The notes below the pieces were generated by a model that saw only the letters and a list, made by a program, of their open reading frames with translations, was not told the origin of the DNA and did no database searches. Positions 55,909 through 64,000 of a stretch of DNA of 64,000 bases are shown in pieces (the first letter of the stretch is position 1; each line of letters begins with the position of its first letter). Source of the stretch: Nitrosomonadales bacterium (GTDB lineage: Bacteria > Pseudomonadota > Gammaproteobacteria > Burkholderiales > Gallionellaceae); NCBI GenBank assembly GCA_016235045.1, contig JACRME010000013.1:1-64000 (forward strand), written 5' to 3'. Both the position numbers and the translations under genes were made by a program.

Positions 55909-56267
55909 GACTGCTCCTTTCACTGCCAAAATTCCCGATGCCGGGTAGCAATTCTGCTGAAACCAAGCTTCCATAAACATAGGCGATACGCTGGTTACCT
56001 ATTCAGGTAATGCGGAAACTTCCCATCGGTGTTTATCCTACGCAGCGAGGTTCAAACCCCGAGAGAATGTGCGGATATAGTGCTGACGGACAGAGAGGAC
56101 GGCAATTCCAGCCGCAAAAAAAGGCGGCCCCCAAGGCCGCCCCTTTTTCCCACACCGAACAACACCATCCCACCCGCCACCCCGCATTCCAACGCGACAT
56201 TGTAGACACGCCGATTAAGTTCCCTCTCCCTTTGGGATGGTTAGGGTGAGGGATAACTCGTGAATCA
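55909..56267. other. Gene-free interval with one terminator-like hairpin
   Basis: About 360 nt without a convincing gene. It holds the promoter region of the 38-residue gene on its left, the terminator at 56116-56148, and a degenerate copy of the CCCTCTCCC..GGGATGGTTAGGG repeat at about 56219-56254. Confidence 0.5.
56116..56148. terminator. Terminator-like hairpin behind tpm
   Basis: GGCGGCC CCCAA GGCCGCC forms a 7-bp stem with seven A on the left and five T on the right. On the minus strand it ends in seven U and would stop transcription from tpm. Confidence 0.88.
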
Positions 56268-56924
56268 CTAGCGCAACGTCAGCAGAAAAATACTCTCCTG
56301 CATCCGGGTCACCCCGCGCTGCCGAAAGCGCGGGTTTTGCGCCAGCACATCTTCCTGCGCCAACAAGCGTATCCCGGCGTACTTGCCATAGAGCGCGTCG
56401 ACCTCGGCCCCCGACACCGCGAACGGCGGCCCCTGCATCTCCGCCTGCGGATAATCGAAAGTGACCAGCAGGATTTGCGTCCCCGACGGCAGGATGTCCA
56501 CCTGATGCCGCGCATAACGTTCGCGCATTTCCGGCGGCAGCGCCACCAGCGACGCGCGGTCGTACACCGCGCCCACCTTCGCCATATCCCGCCTGCGCAG
56601 ATCGAAGAAATCGCCGCACGAAAGGCAAATGCCATCCGCGATGAAGCTGTCGAAATTCCCGCCGCTCACGTGCTCGGGCGACTTCCCCTGTTCGCGGAAG
56701 AAATCCTTCACCGCAATAGGACTCAACTCCACCCCCAGCACAAAACTCCCCTGCCGGCGCAACCACACCATATCCTCGCTCTTGCCGCACAGCGGCACAA
56801 ACACCTCGCCCCCGCGGGCGACCTTCAACTCGGGCCAGAAACGGCGCAGATACGGATTGACCTCCTCCTGGTGAAACCCGATCTCCGAACGCTCCCAGCG
56901 TTCCAGCCAAAATTCCTTTTTCAT
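56268..56924 (-). CDS. tpm: Thiopurine S-methyltransferase
   Basis: A SAM-dependent methyltransferase of 218 residues that in bacteria detoxifies selenium or tellurium oxyanions and thiols. Diagnostic segments are FWLERWERSEIGFHQEEVNPYL at the N-terminus, VFVPLCGKSEDMVWL (SAM loop), GVELSPIAVKDFF and VYDRASLVALPPEMR. The ATG at 56924 has GAGG eight bases upstream. It stands alone on the minus strand and is closed by the terminator at 56116-56148. Confidence 0.94.
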   Translation of the reverse strand: MKKEFWLERWERSEIGFHQEEVNPYLRRFWPELKVARGGEVFVPLCGKSEDMVWLRRQGSFVLGVELSPIAVKDFFREQGKSPEHVSGGNFDSFIADGICLSCGDFFDLRRRDMAKVGAVYDRASLVALPPEMRERYARHQVDILPSGTQILLVTFDYPQAEMQGPPFAVSGAEVDALYGKYAGIRLLAQEDVLAQNPRFRQRGVTRMQESIFLLTLR

Positions 56925-57030
56925 CTTTGTATCCTCATGGTTTTTATAATTTCGCCCGTGGTGAGAGCCCATCAATCAAATCACCACCCCCGCTTCCCCG
57001 CATTAAGGAACACGCGCCAGAGGTCTGGCT

Positions 57031-59928
57031 TCAAGAACCCAGTGCAGCCGCAAGCTTCGCGTAATTGACCGGTTTGTGCAGCACCGGCCAGGGCAGCCCC
57101 GCGATGCCCTCGATGAACCTCGACGAGGTTTCGCCGGTGACGATGACACCCTTGATGGGCTTGTCCGTTTTGCCCTGCAGGGCTTGCAGGAACGCGGCGC
57201 CGGTGATTTCCTTGCCCAGCGAGTAATCGACGACGAAGTAATCGGCAGCGCCGATATCCGTGTGCTTGAATGCCTCTTCGGCATTCTGGCAATGCAGCAC
57301 GTCTGCTCCCACGCCCTTCAGCAGATTGACCAGTCCTTCCGCGACCAGCAGGTCGTCCTCCAGCACGACGATCCGCTTGCCTTCGAACCGGTTTCTGTCG
57401 GACACCTCGTTGAACTCGCCCCGCTCGGAAATGTGCTCGACGACTTGTTGCTCGCGGTCGAGCGGCAGCGACAGTTCGAACACGGACCCGCGGCCGAAAT
57501 TGGAGCGGCAGGTGATCTCGCCATCCAGCAGGGCCAGGGCACGCTGGCAGATGGAAAGTCCCAACCCCAATCCCGCCTCGCGGTTACGTTGCGGGTTGTT
57601 CACCTGATAGAACTCTTCGAATATTTTGCCGATATCCGCCTCGGCGATTCCGCAGCCGGTATCCCACACTTGCAGCAGGACGTGGTCGCGGCGCACTCTG
57701 GCCGACACCAGTATGCCGCCTTTGGAGGTGTATTTGATCGCGTTCGAGACCAGGTTCATCATCACCGATTGCAGCAGTCCGATATCGGTGCGCACGATCA
57801 ATGTCCTGCGCATGGGAAAGTACATGCGGAAACCCAGTCCGCGCCCGTGCGCGTTTTCGGCGAAGTTCTGTTCCAGCCAACTGAACATTTCGAGCAGGTT
57901 GAACGAGGAAATCTGCGGCTTGACCAGCCCGGCATCGAACCGGGAGATATTCAGCAACCGCTCCAGCAGGTCGGCGAACACGGTCATGGATTTGTCGAGC
58001 ATGCCGATCAGTTCGCTCTGCCGCTGGGTGGGTTCGGTGTTTTTCAGGGCATCCACGAACAGGTTGGCGGCCGCCATCGGCTGTCGCAGGTCGTGGCCGG
58101 CCGCGGCCAGGAAGCGGGTCTTGGCCAGTTCCTTTTCTTCCAGTTGACGCAGCGAGTTGCGCAGCGCCTCTTCCATGCCGACCCGCTCGGTGATGTCGGA
58201 AACGATTGCGAGGCTGGAGCGCTTGCCGTTCCACTCGGTGGTGCTGGTGTGCAGTTCCCACCGCCGCAGGTTCCCGTCCCTGCGTATCATCCGCACGGCG
58301 AACACCAGTTTGACGTCTTCCCCCTGCATGCGCCTGCGGTGCAGGTCGAGCGCCCAGCCGCGGTCGTCTTCGTGTATGAGGTGCATGAAGGGTTGTTCCA
58401 GCAGTTCTTCCGCCGGATAGCCGAGCAGGTTGGTCATTGCCTGGTTCACGTATTTGACCAGGCCGTCCTGCAACACGGTAATGCCGAGCGGCAGCTTCTC
58501 GGCAAAGATACGGTAGCTTTCCTCGGACCTTTGCAGCGCGGTTTCGAAGCGGATGCGTTCGCTGATATCGCTGGCCAGCGCCATGACCAGCTTCTGCTCG
58601 TCCAGTTCGATGCAGGACAGCCGCACCTCGACCGGAAAGGTGCTGCCGTCCTTGTGCCGGTGCGAAGAAACGAAGGTGACCGGATTGCCGGATTCGAGTT
58701 GCGTCCACGTGTTGCTGGCCACGGCAAGATCGAAGCCGGGCGAAACGTCCGCAAGGTTCATCTGCAGCAACTCGTCCCGGCTGTACCCCAGCGTGTCGCA
58801 GGCCTGCCGGTTGACCTCGACCAGCCGGCCATCCATGTCATGCACCAGCAATGCGCTGCCCGCCTGCTCGATCAGCGCCTGGTAGCGCAATTCCGCCTGG
58901 TGCGCGCGGCGTTGGGCCAGCTTCTGCGCGGTGCTGTCGAAACACATCCCCTGCATGCGCACGGTCTTGCCCCACTCGTTGCGGATGGAGTCGCCGAGGG
59001 TGACGATCCATTTGACCTTGCCGTCGGGCAATACGATGCGATTCTCGTTGAACAGGGGCGTGCCGTCGCGCATCGCCTCGGCCACTGCCCGTTCGGCCGT
59101 TTCCAGATCTCCCGGATGCACCAGCTTGCGCCAACTGTCATACGACGCTTGCGCCGGCTCCGGCACCAGCCCGAACAGGTGGAACAGTTCGTCCGACCAG
59201 ACCATGTGATCCTCTGCGACATCCCATTCCCAGACTCCGGCCTGCGCGGCTCGTTGGGCCACCTTGAGTTGTTCGTTGGCGCGTTTGAGATTTTCCACCA
59301 GTTCGCTGTTCTCGAAACGGCGGCGGATCGAGAGCTCGACGTTCCTGCTCTGGTCGCGCCCGGCTTTCGTGACGAAGACCAGGAATACGCCGACCATCGC
59401 CGCCAGCAGATAATGGTCGCGGTCGTCCTGCAGCAGCAGGCTGGTCAGTATCGGCAGGATGACCAGGGCAACATAGCTCTGCTGTGCCAGCAGAAAGGCC
59501 TGGTTGCTCGCCACCACCGATGCCGCGATGCCGATCATGATGCACAGCATGAAGGCCTGCAGCACCGGATCGTCGGGAATGAACATGAACACACCCGCAC
59601 TTCCCCAGATTGACCCGACCACGCTGAACGACCACAGGAACTGGCGTTGCCAGCGCCGGCATTCATCGATGCTGGTAACCCTTCTCGGCGTGCGCAGCAA
59701 ATGGACGATTTCCTGCGCGTGGACGAGATAAAGCGCGGCCAGCCATGTCAGCAACAGGCGATGATCCAGCCGTCCCCACATCAGCCAGACCACGAGCAGC
59801 TCCAGCACCAGATTGGCGCCGATCAGGTTCGGCAATGCCGCGATCAGTGCATTCATCTGCTCCGCGCGTATGCGGAAATTCCCGCGCGTGATGTCCAGCC
59901 CCAGTTTTCTAGAAAGCGCCTCTATCAT
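57031..59928 (-). CDS. Hybrid sensor histidine kinase with PAS domains and C-terminal receiver
   Basis: 965 residues: about six membrane helices (30-200), three PAS domains (about 225-600; KDGSTFPVEV and RDGNLRRWELH segments), HisKA with the phosphorylated His in AAGHDLRQPMAAANLF (about 620), HATPase_c with N-box NLVSNAIKYTSKGG and GLGLGLSICQRAL, and a receiver domain (about 850-965) with EDD at its front and Asp in YFVVDYSLG. No response regulator gene is next to it, so phosphate may go to a distant partner. The ATG at 59928 has no strong ribosome site. Its target is unknown. Confidence 0.92.
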   Translation of the reverse strand: MIEALSRKLGLDITRGNFRIRAEQMNALIAALPNLIGANLVLELLVVWLMWGRLDHRLLLTWLAALYLVHAQEIVHLLRTPRRVTSIDECRRWQRQFLWSFSVVGSIWGSAGVFMFIPDDPVLQAFMLCIMIGIAASVVASNQAFLLAQQSYVALVILPILTSLLLQDDRDHYLLAAMVGVFLVFVTKAGRDQSRNVELSIRRRFENSELVENLKRANEQLKVAQRAAQAGVWEWDVAEDHMVWSDELFHLFGLVPEPAQASYDSWRKLVHPGDLETAERAVAEAMRDGTPLFNENRIVLPDGKVKWIVTLGDSIRNEWGKTVRMQGMCFDSTAQKLAQRRAHQAELRYQALIEQAGSALLVHDMDGRLVEVNRQACDTLGYSRDELLQMNLADVSPGFDLAVASNTWTQLESGNPVTFVSSHRHKDGSTFPVEVRLSCIELDEQKLVMALASDISERIRFETALQRSEESYRIFAEKLPLGITVLQDGLVKYVNQAMTNLLGYPAEELLEQPFMHLIHEDDRGWALDLHRRRMQGEDVKLVFAVRMIRRDGNLRRWELHTSTTEWNGKRSSLAIVSDITERVGMEEALRNSLRQLEEKELAKTRFLAAAGHDLRQPMAAANLFVDALKNTEPTQRQSELIGMLDKSMTVFADLLERLLNISRFDAGLVKPQISSFNLLEMFSWLEQNFAENAHGRGLGFRMYFPMRRTLIVRTDIGLLQSVMMNLVSNAIKYTSKGGILVSARVRRDHVLLQVWDTGCGIAEADIGKIFEEFYQVNNPQRNREAGLGLGLSICQRALALLDGEITCRSNFGRGSVFELSLPLDREQQVVEHISERGEFNEVSDRNRFEGKRIVVLEDDLLVAEGLVNLLKGVGADVLHCQNAEEAFKHTDIGAADYFVVDYSLGKEITGAAFLQALQGKTDKPIKGVIVTGETSSRFIEGIAGLPWPVLHKPVNYAKLAAALGS

Positions 59929-60040
59929 GTTTGTCCTTATGAGAGATCATCCGCATCAGGCAATTCGAACAGCACATTCCACGATATTTTCAAAAGCACA
60001 TCTATCTGCTTATCCTGTGAATCTCCGGGACAAACCGCTA

Positions 60041-60074
60041 AAAAAATGGCGACCACCCCGGTCGCCATTTTATT
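60041..60074 (-). terminator. Terminator behind the HEPN gene
   Basis: AAAATGGCGACC ACCCC GGTCGCCATTTT is a long stem. Read on the minus strand it ends in seven T, 14 nt after the HEPN stop, so it closes the purL-MNT-HEPN transcript. It also lies upstream of the kinase start. Confidence 0.93.
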
Positions 60075-60087
60075 GAAATGCAAATCC

Positions 60088-60474
60088 TCACGCAGCAACC
60101 ACCCCTCGCGCCCATTGGTAAGCCAGATCGACCAATTTACCCATTTCCGCCAACGGCATGCTGATATAGGGAGTTTCTTCGTAGCGCAAGATGACTGCGA
60201 ACGGGTTGAGGACGCTGAATTGATCCGAAGGGAATGGCATTGCAACTTTATGCTGCAACAACAAATCCACCAACTCGTCCACATCATGCGTTCTGCGAAA
60301 CACGATGCCGTGGTATTCGGCTACAGCCTTGAGGCATTTTTCGACAACTTGCTGGGCGAAAAAACCGGTTGCCGAAATATCCACTTCGGGATGACTCGCC
60401 AGTGCGCGAAACGAAACAATGTCGCGTTCGGCAAGTACCAACAACTGAAGGGAACGCTCAGTGGGCTGCGTCAT
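60088..60474 (-). CDS. HEPN-domain protein (HepT-like, toxin half of a HEPN/MNT pair)
   Basis: A 128-residue helical protein. The HEPN features are FFAQQVVEKCLKAV and the RRTHDVDELV motif, an R-x(1-6)-H site that in HepT toxins forms the RNase active centre. From the ATG at 60474 it overlaps the end of the nucleotidyltransferase gene by 17 nt, the usual arrangement of MntA/HepT pairs. In that system MNT AMPylates HEPN and blocks it. Confidence 0.87.
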   Translation of the reverse strand: MTQPTERSLQLLVLAERDIVSFRALASHPEVDISATGFFAQQVVEKCLKAVAEYHGIVFRRTHDVDELVDLLLQHKVAMPFPSDQFSVLNPFAVILRYEETPYISMPLAEMGKLVDLAYQWARGVVAA

Positions 60475-60778
60475 ATAACACCTTGCCTTCGCGCAAGGCC
60501 CAATAGACGGCGGTTGAGCAAGCACCTTGTTGTTGATTGATCTCGGCTTGGGAATACACCAACACATCGGCCGCCACTCTTAACGGACGCAGCACTTGCC
60601 GCAGGCGCACCATTTCGCTGAATTTGTCGTGCAGTTCCGGCTCAATGACCAGGAAATCAAGATCGGAATCTTCCTGCGCATCGCCGCGCGCATACGAACC
60701 AAAGAGAATAACTTTGGCTGGCTTGGCCGCCTCACCCAATAGTTGTGCGGCTTGCAGTATGGTTTGTTCGGATATCAT
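60458..60778 (-). CDS. MNT-domain nucleotidyltransferase (MntA-like antitoxin)
   Basis: A 106-residue minimal nucleotidyltransferase with the full GSYARGDAQEDSDLDFLVIE motif (GSx10DxD) needed for catalysis. Typical antitoxin partner of HEPN toxins. It starts 33 nt behind the stop of the purL glutaminase part, so it may be expressed with purL. Toxin-antitoxin function is inferred from family and arrangement, not shown. Confidence 0.88.
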   Translation of the reverse strand: MISEQTILQAAQLLGEAAKPAKVILFGSYARGDAQEDSDLDFLVIEPELHDKFSEMVRLRQVLRPLRVAADVLVYSQAEINQQQGACSTAVYWALREGKVLYDAAH

Positions 60779-60811
60779 CTGCTAATCCCTGGCCTTGACC
60801 TTGGCATTCTA

Positions 60812-61588
60812 CTACCCCACCCACTTGCGCGCGTTCTGGAACATGCGCAGCCATGCGCCGTTCTCTTGCCACTCGCCGGGGTGCCACGAGTTCTGCACGG
60901 CACGGAACACGCGCTCGGGGTGCGGCATCATGATGCTGAAGCGTCCGTCCGGGGTGGTGAGTCCGGTGATGCCCTGCGGCGAACCGTTGGGGTTGAGCGG
61001 ATAGGTGGTGGTCGGCTTGCCGTAGTGGTCGACATAGCGCAGCGTGACAAGCGGTTGCGCATCGTGCAGGCGCTTGGTGCCGCCGAAATCGGCATAGCCT
61101 TCGCCGTGCGCCACGACGATGGGCATGCGGCTGCCGGCCATGCCGTCGAACAGGATGGAAGGCGATTGCTGCACTTCCACCATCACGAAGCGCGCCTCGA
61201 ACTGTTCCGACTGGTTGCGCGCGAAGTGCGCCCAGTTTTCGCCGCCGGGGATGATCTCGTGCAGGTTGCTCATCATCTGGCAGCCGTTGCACACGCCTAA
61301 CGCAAACGTATCGCTCCGGTTGAAAAATCCTTCGAACTCATCGCGCGCCCTGGGATTGAACAGGATGGATTTGGCCCAGCCCTCGCCCGCGCCCAGCACG
61401 TCGCCATAGGAGAAGCCGCCGCAGGCCACGAAGCCTTTAAAGTCGGCCAGCTTCACACGGCCGCTGATGATGTCGCTCATGTGTACATCGACGGCGGCGA
61501 ATCCGGCGCGGTCGAACGCGGCGGCCATCTCTACCTGGCCGTTCACACCCTGCTCGCGCAGGATGGCCATTTTGGGGCGGGACAACAT
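60812..61588 (-). CDS. purL: FGAM synthase, separated C-terminal glutaminase domain
   Basis: The product starts [20 protein letters not shown] and is the class I glutamine amidotransferase part of proteobacterial PurL (258 residues), with the nucleophile in [11 protein letters not shown] and the His/Glu pair in [10 protein letters not shown]. In relatives it continues from the synthetase domain in one chain; here it is in another frame. The ATG is formed at the edge of a palindromic repeat whose GGGGGAGG lies three to ten bases ahead as a ready-made ribosome site. A free amidotransferase would work like PurQ of Gram-positive bacteria, if it still docks. Overlaps the synthetase frame by 46 nt. 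Confidence 0.9.
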   Translation of the reverse strand: MLSRPKMAILREQGVNGQVEMAAAFDRAGFAAVDVHMSDIISGRVKLADFKGFVACGGFSYGDVLGAGEGWAKSILFNPRARDEFEGFFNRSDTFALGVCNGCQMMSNLHEIIPGGENWAHFARNQSEQFEARFVMVEVQQSPSILFDGMAGSRMPIVVAHGEGYADFGGTKRLHDAQPLVTLRYVDHYGKPTTTYPLNPNGSPQGITGLTTPDGRFSIMMPHPERVFRAVQNSWHPGEWQENGAWLRMFQNARKWVG

Positions 61589-64000
61589 ACTCCCTCCCCC
61601 TTGCAGGGGTACAACTTCGTCTTGCCGCGCGAAATGCCGATGGTGCCGCTGGTGTTGAGGCGCGCCACCTCATGCACGTTGGAACAGCCCGCTTCTTCGC
61701 ACAGCACGAACAGGTCGGCCAGGTCGGCGCGGCGCACTTGCACCAATGCGCCCAGTTCTTCGTTGAACAGCACGGCGAGGTCGTCGCCCTTCAGTTCGTC
61801 CAGGCGGATGTCGAGGCCGATGTGCGAGGCAAAGCTCATTTCGCACAGCGCCGCCAGCATGCCGCCGTCGGAGCGGTCGTGATACGCCAGCAGTTTGCCG
61901 GTCGCGTTGAGGTGCTGGATGAGGTTGAAGAAGGTCTTGAGCTTCCTGGCATCGTCCACATCCGGAGCAACGTTGCCGACCTGCTTGTACACCTGCGCCA
62001 GCGCCGATCCGCCGAGGCGGTTCTTGCCTGCGCCGAGGTCGAACAGCAGCACCACGGTGTCGGTGTCGGCCGCGAGTTGCGGGGTAAGTGTCTTGCGCGC
62101 GTCGCTGCAAGGGGCGAAGGCGGTGACGATGAGCGACAGGGGCGCAATAACTTCCTTCTTCACCAACGTACCATTCCCTCCCCCTTGCAGGGGGACTGCG
62201 GAAGGGTCGCCGCAAAGCGGCGGGGTACCCACCGGCGTACCCCTTGCGGGTGTGGTTAGGGAGGGGGTAGAAGTTTGGCTCATATCCGACTCTTCAACCC
62301 CCATCCCAACCTTCCCCCTGCTTGGGGGAAGGGGTTGAGCGGCGGGCTCTGTCCAGCTTGTCTTCATGCTCATCGAGTCTTTGCCCACCGGAATGCTGAT
62401 GCCCAATCGCGGGCACAGTTCCATGCCCACGGCTGCAACGGTGTCGAACAGCGCGGCGTCTTCGCCGTGGTGGCCGGCGGCCGCCATCCAGTTGGCGGAG
62501 AGTTTGATGTCGCCGATCTTTTCAATGCGCGCGGCAGCGATGTTGGTGATCGCCTCGCCGATGGCCATGCGTCCGGACGCGGGTGCATTGATGACGGCGA
62601 TGGGCGTGCGTTCGCCCATGGCGAAGGCTTCGGCCAGATGGGTTTTGTAGCCCATCAGGGTGACGGCCACGTCGGCCACCGGCACCTGCCACGGGCCGAC
62701 CATCTGGTCGCGCGCGGTCAGGCCGCCCACGGTGCGGTCGCCGATGGAAATGAGGAAAGTCTTGTCGGCCACGGAGGGCAAACGCAGTACGCGCTCGACG
62801 GCTTCTTTCAGCACGATGTTGCCGGTGTCGAACTTCGGCAGCGATACCTTTTCGCGCTGCACCTTGCGCGTCATTTTGGGCGGCTTGCCCAGCAGCACGG
62901 ACAGCGGCATGTCCACTGCGTTGTTGCCGAATTCCTCGTCATGCACGATGAGCTGGTCTTCCTTGATGGCATGGCCCAGCACGGAGAACGGGCAGCGCTC
63001 GCGGTCGCACAATTCCTTGAATTCCATGACGCGCTCGAACGGGATCGCCAGCACATAACGCTCCTGCGCTTCGTTGCTCCAGATTTGCATCGGCGACATG
63101 CCGCGCTCCTCGGAGGGCACCGAGCGCAATTCGAACTTGGCGCCCTTGCCGCCGCCGTGCACCAGTTCCGGCAGCGCATTGGAAATGCCGCCCGCGCCGA
63201 CGTCGTGGATGGAGAGGATGGGGTTGTTGTCGCCCATTTGCCAGCAACGGTCGATGACTTCCTGCGCGCGGCGCTGCATCTCGGGGTTGCCGCGCTGCAC
63301 CGAATCGAAGTCGAGGTTTTCGGCATTCGCGCCGGTATCCATGCTGGATGCCGCGCCGCCGCCGAGGCCGATCAGCATGCCGGGGCCGCCCAACTGGATC
63401 AGCACCGCGCCATCCGGCAGTTCATGCTTGTGGGTGTGCGGTGCGCTGATGTTGCCGACGCCGCCCGCGATCATGATGGGCTTGTGGTAGCCGCGCACTT
63501 CGCCGTTGACCTGCTCTTCGAAGGTGCGGAAATAGCCGGTCAGGTTGGGACGGCCGAATTCGTTGTTGAACGCGGCGCCGCCGAGCGGGCCGTCGATCAT
63601 GATTTGCAGGGCGGAGGCGATGCGGGAGGGTTTGCCGTAGGTCTCACCCCCTCCCCCAGCCCCTCTCCCGCCTGCGGGCGAGGGGAGCGAACCAGTCCCC
63701 TCTCCCACCGGGGGATAACCAGCGACTTGGCTGTCGTTGTTTGACAGCCTAGTCGAATGGCTAGTAGTTCCATCAGGGTTAGGGAGGGGATCGTATTTCT
63801 CCCACGGCTGCACAAATCCCGGAATATTCAAATTCGAAACCGAGAACCCGGTCAACCCCGCCTTGGGCTTGGAGCCGGTGCCGGTTGCGCCTTCGTCGCG
63901 GATTTCGCCGCCGCTGCCCGTGGCCGCGCCCGCAAACGGCGCGATGGCGGTCGGGTGGTTGTGCGTTTCCACCTTCATCAGGGTGTGGGTGAGTTCCCTG
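61543..64000 (-). CDS. purL: FGAM synthase (purine biosynthesis), synthetase part; 5-prime end outside window
   Basis: PurL converts FGAR, ATP and glutamine to FGAM. This frame enters from the right edge ([18 protein letters not shown]) and carries the ATP-binding core ([34 protein letters not shown]) and the second AIRS-like half ([35 protein letters not shown]). It has two in-frame insertions of repeat sequence (63637-63798 and 62171-62345, roughly 54-58 residues each). Near the end, after GISRGKTKL, it runs through a third repeat, changes frame relative to homologues and stops at 61543. About 60-65 residues that normally follow (the QMQRLRDNP region) are missing. Confidence 0.92.
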   Translation of the reverse strand, partial: RELTHTLMKVETHNHPTAIAPFAGAATGSGGEIRDEGATGTGSKPKAGLTGFSVSNLNIPGFVQPWEKYDPLPNPDGTTSHSTRLSNNDSQVAGYPPVGEGTGSLPSPAGGRGAGGGGETYGKPSRIASALQIMIDGPLGGAAFNNEFGRPNLTGYFRTFEEQVNGEVRGYHKPIMIAGGVGNISAPHTHKHELPDGAVLIQLGGPGMLIGLGGGAASSMDTGANAENLDFDSVQRGNPEMQRRAQEVIDRCWQMGDNNPILSIHDVGAGGISNALPELVHGGGKGAKFELRSVPSEERGMSPMQIWSNEAQERYVLAIPFERVMEFKELCDRERCPFSVLGHAIKEDQLIVHDEEFGNNAVDMPLSVLLGKPPKMTRKVQREKVSLPKFDTGNIVLKEAVERVLRLPSVADKTFLISIGDRTVGGLTARDQMVGPWQVPVADVAVTLMGYKTHLAEAFAMGERTPIAVINAPASGRMAIGEAITNIAAARIEKIGDIKLSANWMAAAGHHGEDAALFDTVAAVGMELCPRLGISIPVGKDSMSMKTSWTEPAAQPLPPSRGKVGMGVEESDMSQTSTPSLTTPARGTPVGTPPLCGDPSAVPLQGGGNGTLVKKEVIAPLSLIVTAFAPCSDARKTLTPQLAADTDTVVLLFDLGAGKNRLGGSALAQVYKQVGNVAPDVDDARKLKTFFNLIQHLNATGKLLAYHDRSDGGMLAALCEMSFASHIGLDIRLDELKGDDLAVLFNEELGALVQVRRADLADLFVLCEEAGCSNVHEVARLNTSGTIGISRGKTKLYPCKGEGVCCPAPKWPSCASRV
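61587..61613. repeat. Repeat at the purL break point
   Basis: CTCCCTCCCCCTTGCAGGGG, the same unit as at 54816-54835, lies exactly where the synthetase frame ends its homology and the glutaminase frame begins. Only one half of the longer paired repeat is present. Confidence 0.85.
62171..62345. repeat. Paired repeat inserted in frame in purL
   Basis: Begins CCCTCCCCCTTGCAGGGGGA and ends CTTCCCCCTGCTTGGGGGAA with inner GGTTAGGGAGGGGGTAGAAG and mirrored AACCCCCATCC. Also contains CCGCAAAGCGGCGGGGTACC and ACCCCTTGCGGGTGTGG. It is translated through without a stop and sits between [11 protein letters not shown] and the [11 protein letters not shown] strand, a linker position. Confidence 0.85.
63637..63798. 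repeat. Palindromic repeat inserted in frame in purL (54 codons)
   Basis: The core CCCCAGCCCCTCTCCCGCCT with mirrored GCGGGCGAGGGG matches the block in the transporter ATPase linker. It lies between QPWE and GKPSRIA, where relatives have only one to three residues. The open frame is kept exactly (162 nt). Confidence 0.87.

Noticed and set aside
56035-56085. GGTTCAAACCCC resembling a tRNA T-arm
   Set aside because: The flanking bases do not form the five-pair T-stem and no acceptor or anticodon arm can be built around it.
61543-64000. purL as two independent functional genes from the outset (PurL plus PurQ as in Gram-positives)
   Set aside because: Both parts align with the single-chain proteobacterial enzyme and the break coincides with a repeat, so secondary splitting or misassembly is the better reading.

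Overview
The window looks like a chromosome segment of a GC-rich betaproteobacterium, probably in or near the Nitrosomonadales (Gallionella/Sideroxydans-like). That placement is inferred from gene content and order (acs, bcp-phoH, msrB-yciB-yciI-PPIase, tadA, ygfZ, tpm, a proteobacterial single-chain-type purL) and from the many c-di-GMP and PAS signalling proteins; no rRNA gene is present to confirm it. I found no tRNA, rRNA, CRISPR array, transposase or prophage structural gene.

Layout. 1-3.9 kb: acetyl-CoA synthetase and a LysM lytic transglycosylase. 3.9-12 kb: a peptide ABC transporter (fused double ATPase with an in-frame amber codon, two permeases, and a distant binding lipoprotein) enclosing a Rossmann dehydrogenase and a FrnE-like thiol oxidoreductase. 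12-16 kb: housekeeping genes (ygfZ, CbiM-like permease, GNAT, L,D-transpeptidase, tadA, hemolysin III). 16-23.4 kb: a four-gene operon for a surface subtilase with a FecR protein, a hydrolase lipoprotein and an autotransporter-type barrel. 24-28.9 kb: bcp, phoH, GST, msrB, yciB, yciI and a parvulin. 29-34 kb: two large c-di-GMP enzymes facing each other. 34-42 kb: lipoprotein, phosphatase, DjlA-like co-chaperone, phospholipase-D-like protein, OB-fold protein and P2A ATPase. 42-55 kb: accessory region with a TIM-barrel lipoprotein, an Rz/Rz1-type spanin pair, a giant MASE3-GGDEF-EAL protein, a GGDEF-hemerythrin protein, and an endolysin-holin-KTSC cassette. 55-64 kb: small sensory genes, tpm, a hybrid histidine kinase, a HEPN/MNT pair and a rearranged purL.

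Most interesting signal. A recurrent promoter/leader element (TTGACA, 16-17 nt C-rich spacer, CTA[AC]AG) occurs four times, at about 36.5, 42.0, 51.3 and 54.3 kb. It precedes the phospholipase-D-like gene, the TIM-barrel/spanin operon and the lipoprotein/endolysin/holin operon; the fourth copy now precedes no convincing gene. Two copies carry a similar 160-200 nt leader with compensatory stem changes. My inference is that phage-type lysis functions (holin, endolysin, both spanins) are scattered but share a control element and lie among c-di-GMP enzymes, i.e. a domesticated, co-regulated lysis system.

Second theme. Palindromic GC-rich repeats enter protein-coding genes. One lengthens the linker of the fused peptide-transporter ATPase. 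Three hit purL: two as in-frame insertions and one replacing about 60-65 codons and splitting the gene, with the repeat itself supplying a Shine-Dalgarno-like sequence and start codon for the glutaminase part. Whether this last event is biological or an assembly collapse cannot be decided from the sequence alone.
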